Assembly (NCBI GenBank): GCA_902514295.1
Contig: CABXQE010000001.1
Location: 1-64,000 of the forward strand
Direction of reading: 5' to 3'
Source of the DNA: an uncultured SAR86 cluster bacterium
GTDB taxonomy: Bacteria > Pseudomonadota > Gammaproteobacteria > Magnimaribacterales > Magnimaribacteraceae
DNA length: 64,000 nt
Part shown: positions 44,557-52,510 of the stretch, in pieces
How the letters are laid out: each line of letters begins with the position of its first letter
How positions within the stretch are numbered: position 1 is the stretch's first letter
The notes under the pieces: model-generated
The model's input: the letters and a program-made list of their open reading frames with translations, nothing else
Database searches by the model: none
Told to the model about the DNA's origin: nothing
Translations under genes and position numbers: made by a program

Positions 44557-45753
44557 TTAAAGCCCTAAAACAGCCTTGGCCATAATATTTCTTTGAATCT
44601 CATTACTTCCACCATAAATAGTGGTGGCTCTTAGATTCTGATACCTTCCTGCAATAGATCGAAAAGACTCATCTCCAATAGCAGTCTCATTAGAGCCTAA
44701 GCTAGTATCTTGAAAAGGAATTCCATAATAACCTATAACTTCTAGCGTAATTTCAGATATTTCTTGTTCTAGATCAGTGACCAATGTTTTCATCATGGAT
44801 GATTCAGGACCAGGGCTATCACCACCCTTTAAAGAGCTTAAGATTCTTAAAGCAGTGTACTGAATAGACAGAGCTTTAATTTCAAGCTCTGTAACTTTAG
44901 TTGAATACAGATCAATAAAACTAGCGTCATTATGTGTAGTAGAAATTTTATTCATTAATTTTCTAATAAATTGAATGTCCGATAAGCTCTTAGAGCCTCC
45001 CACACCCCCACTTCTTTCAAACTCTAATAAATACTTTGCTACTGACCAGCCTTCATTTTCTTTTCCAATTCTGTCCTTTACTTCGGCAATGGCATCTGTA
45101 AAAACTACCTGATTAAAATCGTGATCCTCTGCCATAGTTAATATTGGCTCTACTTTAACTCCAGGTTGGTTCATATCCAGCATTAAAAAAGTGATTCCTT
45201 CTTGTTTCTTACCGGAATTATCAGTTCTGACTAGGCAAAATATCTTATTGGCAAGGTGAGCATGAGTGGTCCATATTTTAGTCCCATTAATTATATATTT
45301 ATCCCCTTCTCTAATTGCCCTGCACTGTAAACTGGCCAAATCTGACCCTGCTCCAGGTTCGCTATAACCCTGGCACCAATAATCTTCTCCACTTATGATT
45401 CTGGGAATATAGTAATCTTTCTGTTCTTGGGTGCCTTTGCCTAACAATAAGGGCCCTATCATTGCTAAACCCATTGGTATTAAGTTAGGAGCTCCTGCCT
45501 TAGCGCACTCTGAAGAGAAAATATATTTTTGTGTATGAGTCCAGTTAGTGCCCCCATATTCTTTTGGCCAAGAAGGAACTAGCCATCCCTTTTTTGCTAA
45601 CTTAGATTGCCACTTCATGGCAATATCTTTCTCAGTAAAAACTGCAGAAGTGGATTTTGCAGCTGAAACTAGATCATCGGTTAGCTCTTTGTCTAAAAAT
45701 GCTTGTACTTCTTTCCGAAATAAAATTTCTTCCTCCGAAAAATTTAGATTCAT
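44557..45753 (-). CDS. Acyl-CoA dehydrogenase family protein
   Basis: A 398-residue flavoprotein with the three ACAD domains. YSEPGAGSDLASLQCRA and KIWTTHAHLANKIFCLVRT mark the middle beta domain. The C-terminal helical domain ends RATTIYGGSNEIQRNIMAKAVLGL, the FAD-contacting signature. It introduces a double bond into an acyl-CoA; chain type is unknown. The next gene upstream, an MDR reductase, ends one base before its ATG, so they are coupled. It belongs to the minus arm of the TetR cluster. Confidence 0.93.
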   Translation of the reverse strand: MNLNFSEEEILFRKEVQAFLDKELTDDLVSAAKSTSAVFTEKDIAMKWQSKLAKKGWLVPSWPKEYGGTNWTHTQKYIFSSECAKAGAPNLIPMGLAMIGPLLLGKGTQEQKDYYIPRIISGEDYWCQGYSEPGAGSDLASLQCRAIREGDKYIINGTKIWTTHAHLANKIFCLVRTDNSGKKQEGITFLMLDMNQPGVKVEPILTMAEDHDFNQVVFTDAIAEVKDRIGKENEGWSVAKYLLEFERSGGVGGSKSLSDIQFIRKLMNKISTTHNDASFIDLYSTKVTELEIKALSIQYTALRILSSLKGGDSPGPESSMMKTLVTDLEQEISEITLEVIGYYGIPFQDTSLGSNETAIGDESFRSIAGRYQNLRATTIYGGSNEIQRNIMAKAVLGL

Positions 45754-45754
45754 G

Positions 45755-46753
45755 CTAACTTACATTGACTACCCTAGTTCCTATATTTCCGCCCGCCAAA
45801 AGATCAACAAACCCTTTTGGAGCTTGCTCTAAACCATCCAACTCATCAGTAAGAATCTTTAATTGGCTGTCATTTATCCATTCTATTAACTCGTTGGTAG
45901 CTTGGTCATATCTATCAGCAAAATCGAAAACCAGAAAACCTTGCATGCGTATACTTTTATTAACGAGTAATCCTGGAATTCCTTTTGGTCCTGGCTCAGG
46001 GGTGCTTGTATCGTATTGAGAAACAACACCACAACAAGCGATACGCCCTCCAGAATTTAATCTGAACAAGGCGGAACCCAGTATCATTCCGCCAGTGTTA
46101 TCAAAATAAACATCAACTCCATTAGGCGTCGCATCTTTAAGACTTTGCCTATAATTTGGGTCCTTGTAATTTACAGCAGCATCGAATCCTAATTCGTTGA
46201 TTAAGGTATTACACTTTTCATCGCTCCCACATACTCCAACCACTTTGCAACCTTTGATTTTAGCTATTTGCCCTACCATGTGACCCACAGAACCTGCGGC
46301 AGCCGAAATCATGACAGTTTCTCCTGCTTTGGGCTGTCCGATTTCAAGTAAACCAAAATACGCAGTTAATCCATTTATACCCAAAGGCCCTAGATATAAG
46401 GAAGGGTCTACATCTTCCCTAATTAATGTTAAAGCTTCAGGTTTCTGAACAGAATAAGCTTGCCAACCAGTCATAGTTAGGACCTTAGCTCCCACAGGAA
46501 AGGCTTCGTTGTTACTTTCTATAATCTCCCCCACCCCAGTGCTGTTCATTACAATTCCTGTTTTTGGTGCGCCTGCGTAGCTTGCACTGCCTTGCAGTCC
46601 TGCTCTAGTTCCAGCTGTTATAGCAAATGAAATTGTTTTAACTAAAACTTCATCAGAGCTAGCTTTAGGTAAATCTGACTCTACTATTTTGTAGTTACTC
46701 TCTTCCAGCTTACCTACAGGAAGGCTATTTATTATGACTTGTTTATTTTGCAT
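45755..46753 (-). CDS. MDR-family NADP-dependent oxidoreductase (CurA/PTGR-like)
   Basis: A 332-residue zinc-free medium-chain reductase. It has the N-terminal GroES-like part, then GPLGINGLTAYFGLLEIGQPKAGETVMISAAAGSVG with the nucleotide-binding AAxGxVG motif, VGVCGSDEKC and VDVYFDNTGG. These match the leukotriene B4 dehydrogenase/prostaglandin reductase/CurA group, which reduce C=C bonds of alpha,beta-unsaturated carbonyls with NADPH. It lies 42 nt downstream of tetR and directly upstream of acyl-CoA dehydrogenase. Confidence 0.92.
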   Translation of the reverse strand: MQNKQVIINSLPVGKLEESNYKIVESDLPKASSDEVLVKTISFAITAGTRAGLQGSASYAGAPKTGIVMNSTGVGEIIESNNEAFPVGAKVLTMTGWQAYSVQKPEALTLIREDVDPSLYLGPLGINGLTAYFGLLEIGQPKAGETVMISAAAGSVGHMVGQIAKIKGCKVVGVCGSDEKCNTLINELGFDAAVNYKDPNYRQSLKDATPNGVDVYFDNTGGMILGSALFRLNSGGRIACCGVVSQYDTSTPEPGPKGIPGLLVNKSIRMQGFLVFDFADRYDQATNELIEWINDSQLKILTDELDGLEQAPKGFVDLLAGGNIGTRVVNVS

Positions 46754-46795
46754 ACATTAAAACTATATTATTTTCTTTACTATTGAAACTCTTAT

Positions 46796-47386
46796 TTAGA
46801 GGAGCACCCTTTCAAAGGTTTGTATTTTTAATTCAATAGCTTCTTCAACTGAAAGCATTTGATTTTCTCTCAGCTCTATCCAATATCCTGTTGAGTGAAT
46901 TGAGGTCAAGAAAATTTGAATCAAATCCTCTAGCTCGCTAAGTTCAGGAAGCCACCTATACAGTAGAAGCTTTATATTTCTTTGACTTCCTTCATAATTA
47001 TTCTGAAGAGTTTTATATTTCCACTTATTTGCCAAGGTTGCTCTTATAAACTGTAAATGACCTTCATAAGCCTTTGCCTCAAGCTCTATAAGATCTCTTA
47101 TTCTGGATTTAAGATTACCTTTAGGAGTGGTGGTCATCAATCCTTGATCGTTAAAATCTTTAACTTTCTTATCCATTAACAAAAAGAGTGTCTCCTTGTC
47201 TTGGATCTGTCTAAATACAGTTCGAATGCCCATTCCTGCTTCATCTGCTACTTGTTGGGCTGTTGGGTCAAGTATCCCCTTATTAATGAGTTTCATCATG
47301 GCATCGACAATTAAGGCCTTACTTTCAAGGCTTCTAAGTCGTCTTCCATCTTCCTTTAGGTTACGTTGTATCTTAGTATTTTGCAT
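46796..47386 (-). CDS. TetR-family transcriptional regulator
   Basis: A 196-residue regulator. The N-terminal helix-turn-helix (~35-62) contains TAQQVADEAGMGIRTVFRQIQDKETLF; the rest is a helical ligand-binding domain. It sits between two divergent gene arms and probably controls both. The track start (47422) lies inside a TTGACA-type promoter. The ATG at 47386 (MQNTKIQRN) is preferred although no Shine-Dalgarno precedes it, since the predicted transcript would begin at or next to this ATG. Confidence 0.9.
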   Translation of the reverse strand: MQNTKIQRNLKEDGRRLRSLESKALIVDAMMKLINKGILDPTAQQVADEAGMGIRTVFRQIQDKETLFLLMDKKVKDFNDQGLMTTTPKGNLKSRIRDLIELEAKAYEGHLQFIRATLANKWKYKTLQNNYEGSQRNIKLLLYRWLPELSELEDLIQIFLTSIHSTGYWIELRENQMLSVEEAIELKIQTFERVLL

Positions 47387-47392
47387 TAGACA

Positions 47393-47422
47393 AAGATAAA
47401 CTATCGTCATAATATATGTCAA
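47393..47422 (-). promoter_or_regulatory. Candidate tetR promoter giving a near-leaderless transcript
   Basis: On the minus strand a perfect -35 TTGACA (47417-47422) is followed after 18 bp by TATCTT (47393-47398, 4 of 6 bases). The expected start site, 6-7 nt further, falls at the tetR ATG (47386). The 53-bp divergent gap must also contain the promoter for the DUF1330 gene. No clear palindromic operator was found in it. Confidence 0.4.
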
Positions 47423-47439
47423 TTAAATTGGAGAGTCTT

Positions 47440-47865
47440 ATGGAAGTAAAAAATGCGGTCATGCCGAACGAAGATCAAATAAAAGAGTTCAGTGAGCAAG
47501 GAGAAGATAAGCCTATTTACATGGTAAATCTTCTGAAGTTTAAAGAAAAAGCAAACTACCCTGACAAAAGAGAAACGGATCTAACTGGCGAAGAAGCCTA
47601 TGCTATTTATGCGGAAGAAGTTGCGGGAGTTGCGGGACATCTTGAAAAGGTTGGTGGAAAACCTTTATTTGGAGGAGAAGTTGAAAGACTAATGCTAGGT
47701 GAAGTTGAAGATCTTTGGGACAAAGTAGCCATAGCTATGTACCCTTCAAGAAAAGCAATGTTTCAGATGCTTAATGACCCCGATTACATAGTAAGTGCTC
47801 AACACAGAGTTGCGGGACTTGAGGGTCAGCTCAATATCGAAACTTCTTTAACGTCTTCTGATTGA
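47440..47865 (+). CDS. DUF1330 domain-containing protein
   Basis: A protein of about 142 residues of the dimeric alpha-beta barrel type. DUF1330 signatures are PIYMVNLLKFKEKA, YAIYAEEVAG, GGKPLFGGEVE and AMYPSRKAMFQMLNDPDY. The function of the family is unknown; members are small ferredoxin-like-fold proteins. The ATG at 47440 (MEVKNAVMP) follows TTGGAGAG at a good distance and is preferred over the track start at 47416. It opens the plus arm of the cluster, one base before the GST gene. Confidence 0.85.
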   Translation: MEVKNAVMPNEDQIKEFSEQGEDKPIYMVNLLKFKEKANYPDKRETDLTGEEAYAIYAEEVAGVAGHLEKVGGKPLFGGEVERLMLGEVEDLWDKVAIAMYPSRKAMFQMLNDPDYIVSAQHRVAGLEGQLNIETSLTSSD

Positions 47866-47866
47866 A

Positions 47867-48931
47867 ATGCTAACAAAAGACCGAGTAACACTCATAGGGG
47901 CACCTCCATCGCCCTATACAAGAAAAATGATAGCTCTTTTGCGCTACCGACATATTCCCTATGAAATAATTTGGGGTAATCCTGGTGATTTATTGGATGG
48001 TGAGGGTGCTTTTGCAGATCTAGGGATAGAGCCTCCTAAACCCGTTCTCCTTCCTACATTCATCATGAGAGATGATAGAGGTGAGTTTCAAACAGTTACT
48101 GACTCAACGCCTATTATCAGGAGGCTTGAAAATGAGTTTGAAGAAAGAAGCGTTATCCCTGATGATCCTGCATTATGTTTTCTGAACTATCTTCTTGAAG
48201 ATTTTGGGGATGAGTGGGTCACTAAGTATATGTTCCATTACAGATGGCACTTTGACGAAGATGCTGATAATGCGTCCTCAATCCTGCCATTGAACAATAA
48301 AGTTGACTTGGCAGATGATATTTGGAAACTATTTAAAGACGGTATAGGTTCGAGACAAATTGAGAGACTTTGGGTTGTAGGCTCAAACGACACTACTGCT
48401 CCTATTATTGAAGAGAGTTACAAACGCTTCCTTAAAATCATGGAAAGTCATCTTAGTAATTTACCGTTCCTCTTTGGGCACAGGCCAAGTTCCGCTGACT
48501 TTGCAATTTATGGTCAACTCACTCAGTTAATTGGTTTAGATCCGACTTCTAGAACAATCGCCCATGAAGTATCCCTCAGAACAGTGGCATGGATAAATAG
48601 CATGGAAGACCTTTCAGGCGTAAATCCTGATAAGAGTCCATGGGAGACTTTGGAGTCTTTACCCGAAAGTGTTAAGTCTCTCTTAAAAGAGATAGGCCAT
48701 GTATATGTGCCTGCCCTGTTAGCCAATAGTAAAGCCTTAGAAAATGGTGAAGAAACTTGGGAAGCTGAAATTGATGGATCCACATGGACTCAAAAGACTT
48801 TCAATTATCAAGGTAAATGCCTTCAATGGATCAACCAAGAGTTTTACAGCCTAACGGATCTTGATCAAAAAAGAATACTGGATCTCTTTAAAGGCACGGG
48901 TTGTGAGAAATTACTGATGAAAGAGAAATAA
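47867..48931 (+). CDS. Glutathione S-transferase family protein with long C-terminal extension
   Basis: A 354-residue protein. The N-terminal thioredoxin-fold GST domain has VTLIGAPPSPYTRKMIALLRYRHIPYE (~7-33) and TVTDSTPIIRRLEN. A helical domain with LPFLFGHRPSSADFAIYGQLTQL follows (~195-220), and then an extension of about 130 residues rich in charged and aromatic residues that ordinary GSTs lack. Its substrate is unknown. It lies between DUF1330 (1 nt) and the dehalogenase-like gene (2 nt). Confidence 0.85.
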   Translation: MLTKDRVTLIGAPPSPYTRKMIALLRYRHIPYEIIWGNPGDLLDGEGAFADLGIEPPKPVLLPTFIMRDDRGEFQTVTDSTPIIRRLENEFEERSVIPDDPALCFLNYLLEDFGDEWVTKYMFHYRWHFDEDADNASSILPLNNKVDLADDIWKLFKDGIGSRQIERLWVVGSNDTTAPIIEESYKRFLKIMESHLSNLPFLFGHRPSSADFAIYGQLTQLIGLDPTSRTIAHEVSLRTVAWINSMEDLSGVNPDKSPWETLESLPESVKSLLKEIGHVYVPALLANSKALENGEETWEAEIDGSTWTQKTFNYQGKCLQWINQEFYSLTDLDQKRILDLFKGTGCEKLLMKEK

Positions 48932-48933
48932 CT

Positions 48934-49998
48934 ATGAAAATATTAAGAACACCAGATGAAAGGTTTGAGGGAATAACTGATTTCCCCTATGAGCCTTGTT
49001 ATACAAATATCAAAACTAAAGATGGAAGTGAATTACGAATACACCATATAGATGAGGGACCAAGAGATGGGCCTATATTATTGGCAATGCACGGCCAGCC
49101 AGTGTGGTGCTACCTCTACTCGAAAATGATACCTTTTCTAACTTCAGCAGGAATAAGAGTTATTGCTCCAGATTTACCTGGTTATGGAAAATCAGATAAG
49201 CCAGCTTCCAGAGATGATTACAGTTACCAAAATCAAGTCGATTGGATGGTGGATTGGCTAAATGCTAATGACTTTCGTGATATAACTTTCTTTGGTCAAG
49301 ATTGGGGTGGGTTAATTGGATTAAGAGTAGTTGCAAAGGAACCCGACAGGTTTTCTAAAGTTTCAATGGGTAATACTGGGCTACCTTATAGTCCTGAAGT
49401 ACCTGAAGAGGTCATTGAAGAAATAAAGGCTTTTAGAGAAAGTAATATAAAACTGCACCCTTTATCTATGGCTAAACAAGTAGGAGAAATGGATAGTGGT
49501 AAAACACACCCTGGATTGAAATTTATGTACTGGCAGAAATTTTGTTGGGACACAGAGGATCTTCCTATAGGTTTCATTCAATCTATGCAAATGGATAAAA
49601 GGTCACTAGTCTCATTAGTTTTAAATTACATTTTTATCTTATTAGGAAAATATAGTGCTTCTCCCTTTAAATCGTATATAGCAAAAGCCTATGAAGCACC
49701 TTTTCCAGATCCAAGTTACAAAATGGGTCCTAGAGCAATGCCAAGTCATGTACCTATAGTTCCCGATCAATCTCTTGAAGAACAAAGGAAAGCAAGAAAG
49801 TTCTTCGGAAAATGGGACAAACCTTTTCTAAGTGTCTTTGCAGGGGACGATCCTGTAACCAATGGTATTGAGGAAGATGTTTTGGAAATGTGCCCTAATG
49901 CTAGAAGTGCACCTCAAATTGGAGGCGGTCATTTTTATCAATGGACAAGACCGAAAGAATTGTCAGAGTTATTAACCAATTTTATTAAGGAAAATTAA
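48934..49998 (+). CDS. Haloalkane dehalogenase-like alpha/beta hydrolase
   Basis: A 354-residue alpha/beta hydrolase of the haloalkane dehalogenase I type. The oxyanion and halide region reads HGQPVW (~53-58), close to the HGEPxW of that subfamily. The nucleophile is Asp123 in FFGQDWGG, with the halide-binding Trp next to it. Candidate acid is Asp306 in AGDDPVTNG and base His333 in GGGHFYQW. An Asp rather than Ser nucleophile fits dehalogenase or epoxide hydrolase chemistry. It is longer than typical dehalogenases (~300) because of a larger cap. Activity on halides is not proven. Confidence 0.85.
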   Translation: MKILRTPDERFEGITDFPYEPCYTNIKTKDGSELRIHHIDEGPRDGPILLAMHGQPVWCYLYSKMIPFLTSAGIRVIAPDLPGYGKSDKPASRDDYSYQNQVDWMVDWLNANDFRDITFFGQDWGGLIGLRVVAKEPDRFSKVSMGNTGLPYSPEVPEEVIEEIKAFRESNIKLHPLSMAKQVGEMDSGKTHPGLKFMYWQKFCWDTEDLPIGFIQSMQMDKRSLVSLVLNYIFILLGKYSASPFKSYIAKAYEAPFPDPSYKMGPRAMPSHVPIVPDQSLEEQRKARKFFGKWDKPFLSVFAGDDPVTNGIEEDVLEMCPNARSAPQIGGGHFYQWTRPKELSELLTNFIKEN

Positions 49999-50921
49999 TG
50001 AATAGAGTAACGGAGCATACGGGTTCTAAATATCCAATAATTCAAGCTCCTATGGGGTGGATTGCTAGAAGTCAATTAGCGTCTGCTGTTTGTAATGCAG
50101 GTGGCTTTGGAGTAATTGAAACCTCTTCTGGTGAAGTAGATAACTGCAAAGCTGAAATAGAAAAGATGTCTGAATTAACTGATCAGCCTTTTGGAGTTAA
50201 TTTACCCTTACTCTTCTTAAGAGATGAAAGTATGGTGGAATTTTGCGTTCAACATGGGGTTAAGTTCGTAACCACTTCCGCAGGCGACCCTTCGAAATAT
50301 ATTGATATCCTGAAATATGCAGGAATAACTGTTTATCACGCAGTGCCTAGCGTGGAAGGTGCGATCAAAGCAGCCAATTGCGGAGTAGATGGGCTCGTTG
50401 TGGAAGGCACGGAAGGTGGTGGTTTTAAAAGCCCAGAAGAAGTAGGTCTCTTTGTGTTAATCCAAGCCATTAGAAAACAAATTGATTTACCGATTATTGC
50501 AGCTGGTGGAATTGCTGATGGCGCTGGAATGGCAGCTGCTTTTGCCGTGGGCGCTGAAGGAATACAAATGGGGACTAGATTTGTTTCCAGCAAAGAGAGT
50601 CCAGTACACGACAACTTTAAGAATTATATTTTTGATTCTTCTCTTAATGGCACCTGGATTCTAAATAAAACTTCCAAACCCGTAATAAGAGCTCTTAGAA
50701 CAGATTTCACTAAAAAGATCTTAGAAGCTGGGGAAATGGATATGTCCGCCATGGGTAAAATACAAGATCTTTACTTCGGTGGTGACATGAATGCTGCGCC
50801 TGCACTTTCAGGACAATCAGTCGGTTTAATAGATGGCGTAAAATCTGCTGAAGAAATAATACAAGACACAATAAAAGAGTTTAACGATGCATGTTCTAAG
50901 CTTGGCGAACTCAGACTGTAA
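49998..50921 (+). CDS. Nitronate monooxygenase-like FMN protein lacking the usual active-site histidine
   Basis: A 307-residue TIM-barrel flavoprotein of the nitronate monooxygenase/FabK superfamily. FMN-binding parts are PIIQAPMGWIARSQLASAVCNAGGFG at the start and IIAAGGIADGAGMAAAFAVGAEGIQMGTRF (~165-194). The motif that normally reads EGxEAGGH is EGTEGGGF here, so the catalytic His is replaced by Phe. A reductase or altered activity is therefore likely. It shares one base with the hydrolase stop (TAATG) and is followed by the membrane protein gene after 2 nt. Confidence 0.85.
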   Translation: MNRVTEHTGSKYPIIQAPMGWIARSQLASAVCNAGGFGVIETSSGEVDNCKAEIEKMSELTDQPFGVNLPLLFLRDESMVEFCVQHGVKFVTTSAGDPSKYIDILKYAGITVYHAVPSVEGAIKAANCGVDGLVVEGTEGGGFKSPEEVGLFVLIQAIRKQIDLPIIAAGGIADGAGMAAAFAVGAEGIQMGTRFVSSKESPVHDNFKNYIFDSSLNGTWILNKTSKPVIRALRTDFTKKILEAGEMDMSAMGKIQDLYFGGDMNAAPALSGQSVGLIDGVKSAEEIIQDTIKEFNDACSKLGELRL

Positions 50922-50923
50922 GC

Positions 50924-51394
50924 ATGTTCAATTTTAACTTACTGCCTTCCCCTGCCGATAATATATATAGAGGTAATAAAGTTGCCTTATGGTTCTTTAT
51001 TGCTTTCGTTTGCTTGATGACTTGGAGATCAATTATCCATATGTTCTTTGAAGAATATGGAGCGCATGATCTTGCCACTATAATAAAATTAACGGGTGAT
51101 CCAGATCCCATGCCACTCATGTACATGTTCTTTTCTTTGTGGGGATTTGCTCAGCTTATTTTCTGTGGACTCTGTTGGATCGTAATCTTTAGATACAAAT
51201 CACTGGTATCCTTAATGTATGTATTTTGGTTAATTGAATGGAGTGGGAGGCTGTTTTTATACCCATTAATAGAAAGGAATCCTTTAGCTACAGGAATCTA
51301 TACAACTGGGAATACCCCTGGGGTGGAAGGTGCTCCCTATGCTACTCTTTTATTAGTCATCTTTCTTTTACTCTCCTTAAGAGAAAAGTCTTAG
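50924..51394 (+). CDS. Four-helix integral membrane protein of unknown function
   Basis: A 156-residue protein that I do not recognise. It has four hydrophobic segments at about residues 22-42, 66-90, 95-115 and 135-152, with short polar loops. Conserved-looking polar residues inside the second half (WLIEWSGRLFLYPL) could be functional. No signal peptide is evident. It lies 2 nt after the NMO-like gene and 9 nt before the DUF2855 gene, so it is an integral part of the plus arm, possibly for transport or membrane tethering. Confidence 0.75.
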   Translation: MFNFNLLPSPADNIYRGNKVALWFFIAFVCLMTWRSIIHMFFEEYGAHDLATIIKLTGDPDPMPLMYMFFSLWGFAQLIFCGLCWIVIFRYKSLVSLMYVFWLIEWSGRLFLYPLIERNPLATGIYTTGNTPGVEGAPYATLLLVIFLLLSLREKS

Positions 51395-51403
51395 GAATAA
51401 ATC

Positions 51404-52510
51404 ATGAAACAATTACAAACTTTAAAAAACGATCTCAATCAATCAAGGGTTGTCTCAGAGCAACTTGGAGAAGATATTCAAGATGGTGAAGTTCTTCTTC
51501 AAATTGAGAAATTTTCTTTTACCTCTAATAATATAACTTACGGAGCAGCTGGAGACACTATAGGTTACTGGCAGTTCTTCCCTGCTACAGAAAATTCTGA
51601 TAATTCATGGGGATGTATTCCAGTATGGGGCTTTGCAGAAGTGGCCGTGTCAAAGAATGATGAAATAGAAAATGGAGAAAGGGTTTTTGGTTATTTCCCT
51701 CCGGCTAACTCTTTAATTGTTAAGCCTATAAAAGTTTCTTCTCAATCTTTTAGTGACGGCAAAGAACACCGACAAGAACTGCCTCCTGTCTACAACAACT
51801 ACATAAGACTTAATGCTGAAAAAAATTACGACGTATCCATGGATGATATAAGGGCCTTACTTTTCCCTCTTCATATAACTGCCTTTTGTTTATGTGATGC
51901 ATTAGAAGAACAATCTTACGAAGGGGCATCTCAAATCATAATTGTAAGTGCTTCAAGCAAGACGGCAATTGGTCTAGCTCAAGGGCTAACAGAAGCGGAT
52001 GGCACACCAAAAATAGTTGGCTTAACATCAACGGATAATGCTCAGTTTGTCGAGAGTTTAGGCTGTTATGACGTAGTTATATCCTATGATGATTTAGGTA
52101 ACATAAGTAATGATTCATCTGTAATGGTAGACATGTCAGGCAACCAATCAGTTCTGTCTTCAGTTCAAGATTCTCTAGGAGAAAATATGCTGAAATGCCT
52201 AACAGTTGGAATGACTCATTGGGACAAAGCAGGAACTGCAGAAGAGGCTCTCGCAAAAGCGGAATTGGATCAAAGGACTGAATTCTTTTTTGCTCCTGCG
52301 CATATACAAAAAAGAAATAATGATTGGGGCCAAGAAATCTATAACCAAAAAACTACCGCTTTCATGGATGCAAGGGCGAAAGAAAGCCTTGAGTGGATGA
52401 CAATAAAAGAAATCTCAGGTTTAGATCAGTTTGAACCGATCTATAAAGAAGTTGTTAGTGGAAACATAAATCCTAATGAAGGCATTATCGTCAATCTAAA
52501 AAATGGTTAA
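51404..52510 (+). CDS. DUF2855 family protein (quinone-oxidoreductase-like)
   Basis: A 368-residue protein resembling DUF2855, a distant branch of the medium-chain reductase superfamily. The N-terminal part has EIQDGEVLLQIEKFSFTSNNITYG-type GroES-like sequence and WGCIPVWGFAEVAVSKNDEI. The Rossmann-like middle has QIIIVSASSKTAIGLAQGL, in place of the classical GxGxxG. Activity is unknown; members often occur near dehydrogenases. The stop overlaps the sulfatase start by 8 nt. Confidence 0.78.
   Translation: MKQLQTLKNDLNQSRVVSEQLGEDIQDGEVLLQIEKFSFTSNNITYGAAGDTIGYWQFFPATENSDNSWGCIPVWGFAEVAVSKNDEIENGERVFGYFPPANSLIVKPIKVSSQSFSDGKEHRQELPPVYNNYIRLNAEKNYDVSMDDIRALLFPLHITAFCLCDALEEQSYEGASQIIIVSASSKTAIGLAQGLTEADGTPKIVGLTSTDNAQFVESLGCYDVVISYDDLGNISNDSSVMVDMSGNQSVLSSVQDSLGENMLKCLTVGMTHWDKAGTAEEALAKAELDQRTEFFFAPAHIQKRNNDWGQEIYNQKTTAFMDARAKESLEWMTIKEISGLDQFEPIYKEVVSGNINPNEGIIVNLKNG

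Noticed and set aside
51238-51489. 83-residue plus-strand ORF across the membrane protein/DUF2855 junction
   Set aside because: It overlaps two better-supported genes in another frame and has no ribosome-binding site.
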